Notes: generated from the sequence alone by a model not told the origin. A DNA stretch of 64,000 nucleotides from Oikopleura dioica (GCA_907165135.1 OU015569.1:620001-684000), one strand, 5' to 3'. Counted from the first letter of the stretch, positions 1-15,316 are shown. A program made the numbers and translations.

Positions 1-1317
1 CAGACTCGATTCACGACTATTACCAACACTCGGACTCGTCGCAGGAGAACTTGATAAAAAGCAAAGCGAGGAAATTCAACGAAAAGTCGAATAGGTCCTT
101 TGATAGGAAATTCGGATTTGAAAAATTCTTCTATTTATTTGATTCTTTGAATTTTTGAAATCCGGAAAAGACGAAACCATTCGTCATCGAAAAATCTCAC
201 TTTTGATGACCTTTTCAACGATCCGATCGTTCCAAACTCGACTTTTCCAAGCGCAAAAAAGAAGCCTTTATCGACGAAGAATGGAGTGGTCGATTTGACG
301 AAATCGAAGAAACCGAGGAAATCAGAACAGTGGTCGCCTGTGCCGCTCGCGCAAATGCGAGGATTGAGGAACGAAACGCAGCATTTCAGATTGAGGAGAA
401 ATCGGAAGGATGTTTTCTCTGAAACGGCGCCTGTTGAGGAAAGGGTTGAAAAGTTTTTTAATTGCAAGAAATTTTCAAGAAAGAAATCATTTTTTTATGA
501 AAAAGTTCCCTTTTCAACCTTCAAAAAAGCCACTTCAAACTCGAAAAACCATCGGCGACTCAACAAGAACAATCGTGCGGGGTTGCGCAGGTTCGCTGGT
601 CAGAGCTGGGGAAGGAAATCCGACGATTGTGAAAGGAAATGTTCATCGAATTAGCTCAATTAGACGATCTGTGAGCTGGACTGGGCGATCTGTGTAGAAA
701 TCCTGAGTCGGTGCTGAAAGATCTTTCAGATCCTGACTCAGGGTCCCTGAGGCAGATTTTCTGGATACAGGCCGCTAAGCTCATGGAGGCGCTTTGTGGC
801 TTCGTTTTTCAAAAAGCCGCCGCGCTACTTTTTATTTCTGCTCCTTCCGGGCCTGACTCAGGTTGCCGAGCCCAGGTCTAAATTTCGCTAGTAGAAATTC
901 TTGATGAACTTGAAACAGAAGCCGCTGCGAACAGAAGTCTCGAATTCGAGGAAGACAGTCCGTCAAAAACTCGCACCCTTGTCCGCGCTAGCAACAAAAT
1001 TCACACTCGTGGGAGGCGAAAAATAAACATAATAATACCTGAGCCAGAGGCAAAGCCGAAATCGCCGGAAGTTACATGTTGGGAAGACTTGGTAATTTCA
1101 AACAATTTTTAGAACGCCTTTTTATTTTATTTTTAAGCAGGAAGAAAGTGCCGAATCCTCCTCGTCGACCTCTGAGTCCGAAACTGAGTCGGACGATGAA
1201 GTCCTCGAGCAGCTGGTTCAATCCACGAAGAACGCGATGACTCTTCAGTCGTTCATCAAAGATGTCCACGCGATCATTCCTCCGCACATTTTCAACCCTG
1301 ACACATACAGAACTTGA
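1..1317 (+). CDS. 3' part of an unrecognised gene with acidic Ser-rich region (5' end outside window)
   Basis: I do not recognise the protein. Its last two exons are clear: 892-1091 and 1141-1317, joined across a 49-base GT-AG intron, giving a Glu/Asp/Ser-rich stretch and ending in HIFNPDTYRT-stop. The exon before (about 215-408) reads in one frame with good codon bias (FIDEEWSGRF, AARANARIEERNAAF) and joins exon 892 in frame if the intron 409-891 is GA-AG. A further exon lies at the window edge (about 2-119, KARKFNEKSNRSFDRK). The join between that exon and about 215 is not resolved. The large intron holds a MITE-A copy. No domain is visible; charged, low-complexity composition suggests a nuclear or scaffold protein, but that is only inference. 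Confidence 0.6.
681..875. mobile_element. MITE-A copy, diverged, in intron
   Basis: Starts CTGGGCGATCTGTGTAG and ends GGTTGCCGAGCCCAG, with the internal CTGACTCAGG blocks and GCCGC palindromes of the family. No target duplication remains visible. It ends 16 bases before the inferred 3' splice site at 890-891. Confidence 0.75.
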
Positions 1318-1544
1318 AACTCACGAAAAAAATCAATATTCACTACATTTTCTGCCTCACTTCACCCATTCCTGTTAGTTTCAAACTTTCAAAGAATTAC
1401 ACATTTTAATAAACGTAATATATAAATAAATAAAAACCGTCTCACAATTGTATTTTGTTTTCGTAGAAGCCGAATTCGGAAAATGTCAGAAGCGGAAGAG
1501 AAAATGCAGGAAGTTGCGCAGTGGAACTCTTTCGGACTCTTTAG

Positions 1545-1775
1545 GACAAAGTGGTCGCCGAAACCGTTACACATCTCCCTGGAACGCAGCACTCCTTCCT
1601 CATGTCCGCCAACCTGTCGGAACAAGTCGAAAAAATGAAGAAACTTGCGCTCCGGAATCCAGTAACGCTCAAGCTCGACGATTCCTCGTTGCCGAACGCA
1701 GAAGTTCTCCAGCAATATCAGATTAATTTGAACGAAGATTTCGAAAAGTACTTGGTGATTTTGAGCTTTCTCTAA
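1545..1775 (+). pseudogene. DDX56-like DEAD-box helicase fragment
   Basis: About 75 residues match the middle of DDX56/Dbp9-type RNA helicases, from the end of the DEAD domain (FLMSANLSEQVEKMKKL, where family members read FLMSATL) through the linker to helicase domain 2 (NPVTLKLDDSSLP, LQQYQINL). The frame stops at 1775 just where the second helicase domain should begin, and no DEAD, Walker A or SAT core is present upstream. It starts right after a possible splice acceptor (TTTAG at 1540-1544). A short open frame from 1483 could be an exon joined to it. It is therefore a gene fragment or duplicated exon rather than a working helicase. Family identity is by motif recognition. Confidence 0.6.
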
Positions 1776-2312
1776 TTGAGAATCCTCCGAGGAAATAACT
1801 TCTCTTTCCTTCTTCTGTTTCGGATGCGAGGATAAGAATGAGAGCTTGCTCGAGCGCCCCCTACACTCGCCGCCGGGCAGTGCAAGAAAACGACTTGATG
1901 AAGATGCAGTAAAATGAGGAGTTATTTCGACTTTGCTGATAAAAGAAGTTGACTTACGGGCTAATAGCTATTCCCTTGTGCTTTTACTTGTCTCCCAGGG
2001 CTTCTTTTTTGCATAAAAACCAGGCGAAGGAAAATACAGACAGAATAATGCACGCATCTCATGGAGGCGATTATTAATTCAATAAAATTCATCTCCAAGA
2101 AAAATAGATGTAACATCAAGATCGCATAAAAAATAAAATATCTCCCCGAAATTCGGGAGTTATTTCATTTTTTTCAGTTTTGGATAGAAGTGCGAATTGT
2201 TCTTTATTGCAAATGAATAGTTTTAAATTTCTTATTTAGATAGTAATAATAGTAGTTTTAAACAGAAACCAGCGTTGCACCAGGCCCGGAAAATCAAGAA
2301 AAAGAGTCGAGT
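1776..2312. other. Intergenic, no gene seen
   Basis: AT-rich spacer between the helicase fragment and the 3' end of PI4KB. No coding exon, RNA gene or clear repeat is visible. AATAAA-type motifs occur near 2090-2130. Confidence 0.5.
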
Positions 2313-5949
<3,637 letters not shown>

Positions 5950-7058
5950 CGTGGATTCATTTCATGCCAGTTCTGAAGCGAGCTGCAATTTACTTATTGA
6001 TCCAAAATCCCATTTGTGTTTTTTGTTCTTTGACGCCGAAAATGATAAAAGAGGAGTTACTTGAAATCGATTATTTTTTGAGTACGTGCTCTGCTCGGCT
6101 CTAGGTGTATTTTTGATGCATTTGATGGACATATATAAATATATATAATACGTGTTTAATATTGAAATATATGTAGCGATATGCATGAAATTGGAAATGA
6201 TAGTGAATACACGAGTCGGAAAAGGTGCAAAGGCTCGTTTTTCAACCTCAACTAGAGCGCCTTCGCTGGACTTTTCCTGCTCTAGGTACGACTTGGGCGC
6301 ATACTTCAAGGCAGTTCGCAATAATCATTAGCCTGTAGCTTGTATATTTTTCATTCAAAAGCATTTGAGATGCTCTACATGTTGTTTTTTATTGAAAGTT
6401 CGGCAATGAAATTTAATAAGTTGAAAATTGAGAAATTTAGATTAATGAAGAAGTCGTTTTTTCATTTATTCGTGAGGGCTAGAGGAATAGGGCTATAATA
6501 GATGTAGTTTATGGGGACTTCAAAATAGGGATTCAGAAGTTGGACTTCTTTAGTTACATGTCAGTTTGGAAAGGTGTTGGTGGGAAAGTTGGATTTGAGT
6601 TGATTTTGTTAGTTTAGGTTTTGAAGAAACTAAGTTTAACTGAGTTGTATTTTTTTACTTCTAACACAAGAAAGCGTGTTTTTGGCGATATTATTTTTTT
6701 ATTTCAAAAAGGTGTAATAGTCGAAAAAAAGTATTTAATTATCGCAACATATTTATCGTTAACTTTCTTTTGGAAAGAAAGAAAATTGAAATAAGCGTAT
6801 CCCAAAATTTGACTGGATAGCTTTAGTTTTAAAATTGCAAGTTGAAAAAAGAAGAACAGGAAAAAAATAAAGAGTAAAATAAAAATAAAAGAAATTGAAC
6901 CTAGTGGAAAGATGAACTTAAAAACGGGCCGGAGAGAACCGCGTCATCCCTTTTGAGGAATTTTAAGGAAAGAGAAAAGTCGATCGGCCGGTTGAGGATT
7001 TACAGAAAGCTCCTTGTTCGGAAGAAGGATGAAACGACGAATTGCAAATTCAAAAAAT
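5950..7058. other. AT-rich spacer between PI4KB and LSM14
   Basis: About 1.1 kb with long A/T runs and no convincing exon. A TATATAAATATATATAA-like tract lies at about 6130-6150, upstream of the PI4KB start, and could be promoter DNA; nothing else is recognised. Confidence 0.45.
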
Positions 7059-8823
7059 TCAGGCTTCGGTCTTTTGGCGCGCTTTCGAAACGTCGTAGTC
7101 GTAGTCCACCCACTCGTTTCGCTGTAAATGGGTGTTAGTGACTAATCTTTATTTTAGGAACGATACCTTGTTATTTCTGTTGTCGTTCTGGCCCTGGTTG
7201 TTTCTGTAGTTGCCGCGCCCCCTGAAGCTCCTGTTGCCCTGGCTGTTGCCTCCCCTCCAATGGCCGCCCTGGTTGTTACTGTTTCCGTGATTTCGGTTGT
7301 TGTAATTGTTGCGTCGGTTGTTGTAGTTGTTCTCCCCGTTGCCGACTTGGTTGCCACCGCGGTTGTCGTGGCCTTGCCGCCAGTTGCCGTCTGAAAAATG
7401 GATAAAACAAGGGTAATTAGTGGTTATTAAACAAGACATCGGCCCTGAAGAATTAAGTTACCTTGGTTGCTATTTCGATTGTTGTGGTAATTATTGTTTC
7501 CACGGTAGTTTCCTCGGCCGCGGTAGTTGCCCCCGCCGCCGCGACCTCGGCCCCGACCGCGTCCACCTCCGCGGTAGCCCCTGTTCGCCGTGATGCCGAA
7601 CGTTTCCGAGTTGAGCTTGCGCTCGGCAGATCGCGTGATCCTCTCGCCCTTCGGGTCGTTTGCCTCGCAGGAGATGTTGTCGAAGAAGGAGCTCGTCTTA
7701 TTGTAGTACGCTTCGGTGGTGTCTTCTTCGATCTCTCCGCTCTCCAGTTCTTCTGGCTCCTGATCGTTCTCTTCGTTTTCTTAACCATAAAAATACACTC
7801 TTTCAAATTCTGCGAGCTTTACCAGAGTCGTTTCCGTCTTTATTGACGCCGAGGGAAATCTTGAGCTCTCGATCAAGCTTGTCACGGATTTCTTCGAATT
7901 CCTTGTTCGCCGCGGCGAAGTCGAACTCTTCAGTGTACTTTTCCTTTTCCTTGAATTTCGCGTTAATCAAAGAATGAAGTATTCGAATCTTACGTTTTGC
8001 TGGCGGTTGTTTTGCTGGGAGCGATTCTGATTCCAGTTCTCGTTGTTGTTTCCGCGGTTGTTGTAGTTTTGCCGGTTGCCTCCTTGGTTCTGCCGATTCT
8101 GGTTGCGGTTTTGGTTGCGCTAGAATCATAGTTAGGGAAGAAAGGAAGAGGATGAGGAACCTCTTGGTTGTCACGTCGGTCTTTGTGCTGCTGGGGAGCG
8201 GCTTCAGCGGCTGGGGACGGCGCGGCTTGAGGTTCAGGAGCGTACTGAATAGTTTTAAGCTTTGGATGCTCAAGCTGGACTTACAGTGGGAGCAACAGGC
8301 TGTGCTGGGGGCACTGGGGCAGCTCCGTAGCCAGGTTGGGGATGACCGATGGGAGCTGGTTGCTGAGAAACGTTCAGAATTGCGGGATCTTGAGGAAGAC
8401 GATCCTTTTTTCGGGTAATCAATTGTCAAGAGGTTTGAGCGCGATTTAGCGATTTTAACTTGATACCACTTTCCTGGGGGAGATCACAAACCGTCAGATC
8501 GTAGATGTCTGTGCCACGGAAGATGATGTACTCGAAGGTCTCCTCACGAGCGGCCACGTGACGCTCGCAGTCGCGATTTTCGGTTCCGAAGGATCGCACT
8601 TTCGTCAGAGCTACAGTCATGTTCTCTGTATCGATAGCGTACAGGATACCCTTAACTTTGCTTGAAGAATCCGGAACTAATAACCCAAAGACAAGAATTT
8701 TATTTGCCTTTGTCTAGCACTTTTTGTCTTGAAATTCTAATAAATTACCTCATATCGGATTTTAGCCTTGCTAATGAGCGAGATTCTTGAGCCGAGATAG
8801 GGCGTGTCACCTGGACCCGACAT
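7059..8823 (-). CDS. LSM14: LSM14 (Scd6/RAP55/Trailer hitch) mRNP protein
   Basis: Cytoplasmic P-body protein that represses translation and bridges DDX6 and decapping factors. Exon 1 (8823-8749) and exon 2 (about 8650-8460) encode the N-terminal LSm domain: [58 protein letters not shown] Pro/Gln linker (about 8400-8280) contains DPAILNV. Next come an Asn/Gln/Arg-rich tract (about 8110-7990) and the FDF box ([16 protein letters not shown], about 7930). The FFD/TFG boxes follow ([12 protein letters not shown] and [11 protein letters not shown], about 7700-7590), then two long RGG/Asn-rich segments. The protein ends [17 protein letters not shown]-stop at 7059. All family blocks are present in order. 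Several short introns split the RGG region. Vertebrates have LSM14A and B; a single ancestral type is assumed here. Confidence 0.92.
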
Positions 8824-9127
8824 TGCTTGCTTGTTCCTTTCGGTACTAGCTGAGACGACTGCTCTCAAATGGAAAAGTAAAAATAGCTTTCTTGAAGTCT
8901 GGAGTATATTTTCTTTGAAAGTTGGAAAAACGAGACAACGATCTGCAAAGAGCGAAAAAGAGCAGTTGAAGAAATTGGACGTTGAAGAAGTTTCTTTGTT
9001 TGAAGAGATTGAAGAAAAGACGAAAAATATTGAAAACAGGAGTTTTGGAGATTAAAATCTGAGTCAATTTTCGGAAAAGAAATTCGGCTGCAGTTCAGGC
9101 AGAGTTTAAAAACGAGTTGAAGTTCGA

Positions 9128-11440
9128 TCAGATGATGGTGGTCTCGCGGGGCAGAATCGACGTGTCCGACCAGCTGTCCTCGTCGCTGTCGCTTCCAGCC
9201 GTGTTCAGGGGATTCAGGAACTCGCGATATCTGTTTTAGGCTCAACAACATCATGTGCTTTTGTACGTAACTAGCTGGATGGAATTGACAGATTCATATT
9301 GACCACAATCCTAAATCAGATAGGATAAGCGTCATAGCATGCTGGCTATGGCGAGAAGGAACTAGAATCGACTAGATTTTCAGCTATTATTTTGCCGTTC
9401 CTTTGCGCTTGCAGCTGGCGGACAGCTCTCAACTCGCGTTCTACATCGTCGGCGCGCTCCTTCGCTTCCATCAGCTCTAAAAAAGGAAATTAACGCTTGA
9501 AGTTGTCCTTTTTTCTTCATTCATTTCAAAAGATGGCTAACCTAAGTCGAGGGAGGCGATGCGCTTTTCCAGTTCTTTCAAATTGGCCTGCTGGACTTGG
9601 ACGGTTTCCTGCTCCTTTTGAGTGAGGCTCTTTTCTTTTTGGATTTCGGATTTGAGGTAGTCCTTCGTTTGGGCGAGTTCGACTTCAAGCTGTTCGCAGC
9701 GACTTCCCAAGTAGACCACTTTGTGCCGCAGCTCCGTGTTCTCTTGCACCACTTTATTCTACAATTACAGTTGATTTTAGAGCGAGTAGCATATTGAATA
9801 TAACGGGCTAATATAAAGTATCCACATTTTAACGGATTTTCTGGAGTGTCATCACTGCATCAAGCATGATTTAAATGTAGACCCCCGTATTTTATTAGGT
9901 AAACAGGCGACTTACGATGTCAATGAACCCACTGTCGTTAATCTGAATCCGGGCAGCTGCCTGTGATGCATACTCAGATGCCGTTCTATATCCCCTTTTA
10001 GCCATAATCTGAAACAGACGATTTTGAGATTACTTTTTGAAAATCGTGAACTTCACGGATTCGTTAAAATTAACTCAGAAACTTGAACTGTGGGCAGATT
10101 TGGATTTTCTTCCGCGGAATTTGAACTGGGACCATCGGCGACGAGATCGAGTTCTTTTGAGATTTCTTCGAAAATGTCCGCTGGTGATTCCGACTCTGTC
10201 ATTTGCTGATTTGTTTGGAAAAGACTGGGCTCCTGGGGATTCGCTGAATCGCTTTTTTCCTCGTTCAAAGGCTGGTTTTTCTTGGAAGAAGCGGTCTCTT
10301 CAGAGTTTTGGGCACCTTCTTCTATTTCTGGCAGTATTTCTTCTCCCTCTAAACTCAATTTTAGCCCCTCCTCTGTCTTCAACGAAATCTATTTTCGAGT
10401 AAACGTACCAGGGTCTCTTGAATTCCAGGCATCTGCGAGTGAGTCATTTTGAGGAGGATCAAGCTCTTCCTCTAGCTCATCTGACAAGGATTTGTTTTTC
10501 GGTTTCGGTGGTTGCCGCTTTTTCCGCCTTCCAGCTCGACGAGCCTAAAATAGAATACTCCTCATTTGGCCAATCGTTACTTTTAAACGTCTCGGTATCA
10601 AAGGCGAGTAGACAAGGATTAAAGTTGACAATCATTTATCCTTATTTAGTAAAGAAGCTAGCCTTGACATCCTTTAACAATTTACCTTCGTTCTGCTTTT
10701 AACATATTTCGTCGTTTCTTGCGCGTTTTCGAAGCTTCGACTCCTGAGCATTTCGATGTGGGCGACGAACTTCATGATGGGCCAGTCGAGCGGGAGAGGG
10801 ATGGTTTCGTTGTCTCTGATGAATCGCCGCATTCTGATCGTCTCCATCTTGCGCTTGTCTATCGATTAGTTGAGTATTTATCGACTCTTGCTTTTTCCTT
10901 TGGGAATTGTGACTCACCCAGATTCATGCAAGTTACCGCGTCCCAGATTCCGTTCTCCCGGCTCAGAATCAATTCTACGATTGCGTCCGACATAGAGTAC
11001 TGTTTTAATCGCTTTTCCAGAGCTGTTTTTCGCTCCTGGCGCGTGTAGCTCTTGAACTGCTCGTACACGCAGATGTGGTGCTCCACCACCAGCCAGGATA
11101 GATAATTGCTTTTTGCGGGCTGCAATTCTCATTTTAGAAATCTGAGTCAGGGTACTGAAATTATATAGCCGCTCTGTCGGACCCTGACTCAGATTACTAC
11201 ACAGGCTACCAAGCCGAGAAAGAAGAAAACCCGTTCCTCATTCGCACCGAGAATTTGTGCCCGTCTTCAAAGTCTGAAGAGTCGTAGGAGCAAGGAGGAA
11301 CTCGAGTTCCGATCAAGGAATACATTTCATCCAGCTGAGTGTCTACTTGACTTTCTGGTTCATCAAGCTCAGATGCCTCGGAAAGGGCACCTTTCTTTCG
11401 TGATTTCCGCTGCTCCTGCCCGTCAGAAACAAGTTCTTTT
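9128..11440 (-). CDS. Unrecognised protein with C-terminal coiled coil
   Basis: At least seven exons read in order on the minus strand. An acidic region (about 11440-11220: GALSEASELDEPESQVDTQ, MYSLIGTRVPPC). A helical exon (about 11115-10920: YLSWLVVEHHICVYEQF, ENGIWDAVTCMNL). A basic helical exon (about 10857-10690: DKRKMETIRMRRFIRDNE, PLPLDWPIMKFVAHIEML). A disordered acidic stretch (about 10550-10080), AKRGYRTASEYASQAAARI (about 10005-9920), then a heptad-rich coiled coil (about 9757-9370). The tail ends SWSDTSILPRETTII-stop at 9128. I cannot name the family; the start is not fixed, and the acidic first part could belong to the chromodomain gene upstream. The intron near 11210-11130 contains MITE-A ends. 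Confidence 0.6.
11137..11217. mobile_element. Short MITE-A copy in intron
   Basis: Only the two inverted arms are left: TCTGAGTCAGGGTACTGAAA on one side, GACCCTGACTCAGATT and ACACAGGCTACCAAGCCGAG on the other. The central palindromes have been lost apart from AGCCGCTC. Confidence 0.7.
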
Positions 11441-11450
11441 TAGACGATAT

Positions 11451-12609
11451 TCAGAATTTCAACGAAAAGGCTGAAAAGGGTTGAAAATCGTTTCCTAGAG
11501 GCGGCGTAACTCGCGTTGAATTTCTCACTGGTCGGCGGCGCTTCGCCCTTCCTAATGAAAAATGAAAAGATGAATCGAAAACGGATTAATATTTTCCGCG
11601 ACTGACCGGCTACTACCGCGATTGGCAGTCCTGACTGACTGATTTTTGAAAGATGCACATTGACGTTACAATTCTCCATGCTAAAAACATAGGAGATTTG
11701 TAACGTAGATTGCGTAGGCGTCACTGGTTTGACGGAACTCTCAAAGAAGAGACACTAGAGTCAAATTTTAATTGGTTGATTAGCTATTTCACTCGAAAAT
11801 CAGAATCAGTCAGTCAGAAATGCCAATCGCGGTATATCTTCTTCTGGGGTGAAATCTTCATCGTTTTGCCGGGCGCTCTTTTTCCGCTTTTTCGCGCTTT
11901 TCGAGTTTTCCGCTTCTTTCTCGAAATCGTCGATCAAGTTCTTTGCGAAGATGTTTTCACATGGCTCCCAGGTGCTATCTGAACTTAACATCGGTACTTT
12001 GCTACGTTCTCTTTCTGCTCTGTTGCTGGGTTGGGCAACCTGTCTGCAAACCTGACTAAGGGCTTCACACAGGCCCTCTTCTTTGTTGACACAGGCTCTA
12101 TCGGAGTATCCGTGTAAAATCAAGGTCTAAAAACGTTATTTCTCTGTCTGTGTCTGACACAGAATTCCAAGCCCAGACACAGGCTGCCCAGCCCAGCGAT
12201 CAAGATCACTTACTCAGGAAAGCCGAGCCACTTGCAGTAGTAATAGACGACGCCAGAGAGGATCCGCTTGTCCGTGATTTTCTCCAGGGTGAATTCCTCG
12301 TCTGGATCCTTTTCAGCCAGCTCCTCCTCGAACCGCTCAATCGCCGCCGTTTGGGAAGCCTCGATTTCCGACGATTCCAGCCAGCTGTTTTCTCGTCTAG
12401 GCAAAAATTATCAAAATTCTAGTGAATAAAAATTCTCACTTTTTATCGGTCCAGTTGACCAGATACCAGGTTTCCCGATCGTCGACAATTCTCTTGTCCA
12501 AAATCTTCGCTATTCCTCCATTTTCGCCATTTTCTTCCGCTTTTTCGTCTCCATTTCCGGCCAATTCAAGAGGATCACTAGTTTCAGGAGTCGGGGAAAT
12601 CTCCTCCAT
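11451..12609 (-). CDS. Two-chromodomain protein (CBX/HP1-related)
   Basis: Predicted histone-methyl-lysine reader. Exon 1 (from ATG 12609) has an acidic N-terminus, then a first chromodomain-like block (AKILDKRIVDD, TWYLVNWTDK). It continues across a short intron into ENSWLESSEIE and a helix. A second chromodomain follows (EEFTLEKITDKRI, VVYYYCKWLGFPE), completed after an intron by DSTWEPCENIFAKNLIDDF, with aromatic cage residues Y/W/W visible. A basic KKRKKSARQ segment and EDFTPEED come next. The intron 12212-11984 carries a diverged MITE-A. A TA-flanked MITE sits at the following 5' splice site. The C-terminal exon is uncertain: one frame gives a basic tail ending at 11451. No chromoshadow domain is seen, so this is not a plain HP1. 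Confidence 0.72.
11616..11832. mobile_element. MITE with TA target duplication
   Basis: Inverted ends CCGCGATTGGCAGTCCTGAC and (other strand) CCGCGATTGGCATTTCTGAC, about 40 bases each, flanked by TA on both sides (11614-11615 and 11833-11834), as for Tc1/mariner-type elements. Removing it with one TA rejoins GAAGAAGATA to GTAGCC on the minus strand, an ordinary exon-intron boundary of the chromodomain gene. Confidence 0.75.
12014..12200. mobile_element. Diverged MITE-A copy in chromodomain gene intron
   Basis: GGGTTGGGCAACCTGTCTG with AAACCTGACTAAGG on one side; GACACAGGCTGCCCAGCCCAG on the other. Many substitutions, no target duplication visible. Confidence 0.6.
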
Positions 12610-12909
12610 CTGAAATTCTCAAAATTTAGGTTTCTTTTTTTTCTCAAGAAAAATTTTTCAAAGAAGGCGTATTTGCAAATTGCACAATGAAATAGAGAAG
12701 TTTCTTTTTTTAAATAAAAAATAGGCAGCGAAAGTTGATATTTCTGACACTCGGGAAAAGGTTTGTTCTTGGCACTTGGCAGGACACTGTAATACACAGC
12801 TAGCTTCTTACAGTGTGACTCAAATAGGACAGGATGAAAAAGAATGGAAAGGGGGGGGCGAAAACTGGAAGTTCGTAAGTTAGACAAAATCAAAGAAAAA
12901 CAGAAAATT

Positions 12910-14352
12910 TCACGAAAAGGACTTGGGCTTCTTTCGCATCCGACTGGAGAGCATCGCTTTTGTCTGGCTCTCGTCGATCACGTGCTGCAGCGAGCCGTTC
13001 CGGTGCAGAAACTCGATGAACTTTTGAATGAAAAGTCCGTAGTCATGACTGCAATGTGCTATTACAAGACGTAACTGATTGGATCCTACCTCCTCCTTTC
13101 AGCGTCGCGTTCGTAGCGCAAGTGTTTCTCGTCTTCTTCTTCGAACTTAATCCGCAGCTCTTCAAATCTAAAAGAACTTGAAAATCAGCCGAAAGATGAA
13201 AAACGTACTCTTGGCAACTGGTCTTGACGAGCGAGCAGAATTCCTCGACGTTCTGAGGGAGGCTTTCTTGCTTGACGTTGTCGACTCCATTCAGTTCCTT
13301 GTCCTCGCCGATTTCCAGCGCTTTTCTCACGCTTTTTCTAGCTTCGTCAACCTCTTCCAAAGTAGCATCTTTCTCCGCCTTGGAAATAGCCAATCTGTTG
13401 AGCACTCTGAGCTTGTTCGTCAATTCCCCTCGCTGCTCGACGATTTGCTTTCGGATCCGAAGCTTGCGGGAAGGAACTACAGACATCAAATTGTAGCGGA
13501 TGTCGTGGCAGCCTTGGTCTTTCTCGCGAGCGCGGGATATTCGCAGACTGATTACGTTCTTCGCTTTCTAGAGAAAAGTTTGATTGATCCATTTTTTCTC
13601 TATTTTAATACGTACCTCAAGCCACTGGCCCCCAGTCTGTCCATGATTTATCGGCCAGGCCTTGAGCCCGTCTAGTTCGTAGAGGGAGTCTTCGTAGGGA
13701 ATGTAGCAGCAGTAGTGGAAGGTCTCGCCCTGACCCAGCGAAGTGGTCGTCGCACCGGCCAAGTCGGAGATGCTGGGCGGCTCGAAGCAGGCGAAGCGGT
13801 TGTGCTTGGCGATGAACTCGGGCATGTTGCCGATCGCAAAGCCGCGCAGCTCCGGGTCTTCGATTTGGCAGAGCTTCTCCTTCATTTCCAGCAGCCAGGC
13901 GCCGAGATTCAGTCTATCTACGAGTCGCTAACGCCAATTACGATTCTAGCGATCGAAAAACGCGGCGCGAGCCCGTTTCCTGAACAATTAAGAAGCACCG
14001 AGAGCAGAGCGTGCGAAGCGCAAGAGTTCGGCACCACTTGGTGGGCAAAGAACAGCCGCTGCGAAATAGCCGCGTCGAAGAGCGTCACGTTTCCGTTCTC
14101 GTCCGAAGCTGTGGAATTCTCGTCGGGGCTGGACTCAGGGTTCCTGCTCGCGCGGTTTCGCCTGCTTCCGAACGAACGGCTGTTCTGGGCGATCGAGTTC
14201 GCCCATTTGAAGAGAAAGATGAGTCCGAACGAGTCGGCCGAGAGCGTCTCCAGCGAGTCCAAGTCGTAGACTTCCTCGACTTCCACCTCGTTGCAGCCGA
14301 ATTCCTCCACTAAAATCAAACATCTGCGCTCTTTAATCTTGAAAATCGTCAT
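12910..14352 (-). CDS. BAP1: BAP1-like ubiquitin C-terminal hydrolase
   Basis: Nuclear deubiquitinase of the PR-DUB complex type, acting on histone H2A ubiquitin with an ASX partner. ATG at 14352 opens the UCH domain: EEFGCNEVEVEEVYDL, FGLIFLFKW. After a Ser/Asp-rich insert come FFAHQVVPNSCASHALL with catalytic Cys (about residue 111), GFAIGNMPEFIAKHN, catalytic His in FHYCCYIP and Asp in ELDGLKAWPINHG. The crossover region is NLMSVVPSRK. A coiled region follows (EEFCSLVKTSCQ, KHLRYERDAERR), then the ULD tail: HDYGLFIQKFIEFLHRNGSL, HVIDESQ, and a basic end RMRKKPKSFS-stop. The tail sequence and basic end match BAP1 better than UCHL5. It is much shorter than human BAP1 because the long central linker is nearly absent. 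Introns are short. Confidence 0.88.
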
Positions 14353-14580
14353 TACAGGGCGAAAATGACGCTCTGGCGAGGGGACAGTGCGAACTTTTCC
14401 CAAAATGATTCGTTCACTACAGTAACGATAGAGCACACGTGCTTGTAGATATATATATATATATATATATATAAAGAAAGACCGTAAAATGGTAATTTAG
14501 GATTATTTGATTTTGGTGGAATCTATTCAAAATTCATGGAATTTTTAGTCCAATCTTTACCTGGACTCGTTTCTAGCTAC

Positions 14581-14846
14581 TTATTTATTTCTGGCTTAAA
14601 AATAAGGGCGTGACTATGTTATCTAAAATCCTTAGTAGTAAAGATCTGTGCTCGGCAACCTGTGTTGAAACCTGAGTCAGGTTCTGAAAATTTGCTTAAA
14701 TGAAAAGCGGACAATCAAATTTAAGAACCTTCAGAACCTGACTCAGGTTTTCTACACAGGTTGCCGAGCCCAGATTTTTCCTGCTGAAGACTTTTGTCTT
14801 GAGCTAAAACAGGTACGCCCTTATTTTTTCAGCCAGAAATAAATAA
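14581..14846. mobile_element. Inverted-repeat element hosting a nested MITE-A
   Basis: Outer inverted arms: TTATTTATTTCTGGCT plus AAAAATAAGGGCG (14581-14610), mirrored at 14816-14846. Inside lies a complete MITE-A (14648-14777, ending GTTGCCGAGCCCAG). The order shows MITE-A jumped into an older element. Confidence 0.7.
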
Positions 14847-15316
14847 GAAGTACAATAAAAAAATTACCTCAAAATCAAAATTTCCATAAAAATTCGAAGC
14901 TGCGATTTTTCACGCAATAGAATTAAAATTGTAACAGAAATAATAAATTTCCGCATAAATTTAATGCGGAAGCCGGAACCAAAAATCACCCGGAAATCTC
15001 CATAAAAGGAAATTAGCTTGAATTAAAACGGATGATTTCTGCCGGGAGATTGCTCCTGTTTCTGGACCAAGGCCGACTTTTTTCCGCTGCGACTGGGCGG
15101 ATTTGAAATTAAGCTGTAAGTCAGTCTTGAACGAAAGAAAATCGAAACGATGGAACTCCGGATTATTTTGCTTTTTTCATTTTTTTACGTCAGAAGAAGA
15201 ATTTCAAAGCCGCAATTTCCGTTCTTTTTTAACAAAGTGGCAAAAAAGTTGGAAATTTGTTAATTGAAATGAAAAGCCGCGCGCGGCTCTTTTTTCAATT
15301 TTTTCATACAAGAAAA

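Noticed and set aside
135-467. Minus-strand open frame as a gene
   Set aside because: It is opposite a plus-strand exon with better codon bias and a consistent splice to the next exon.
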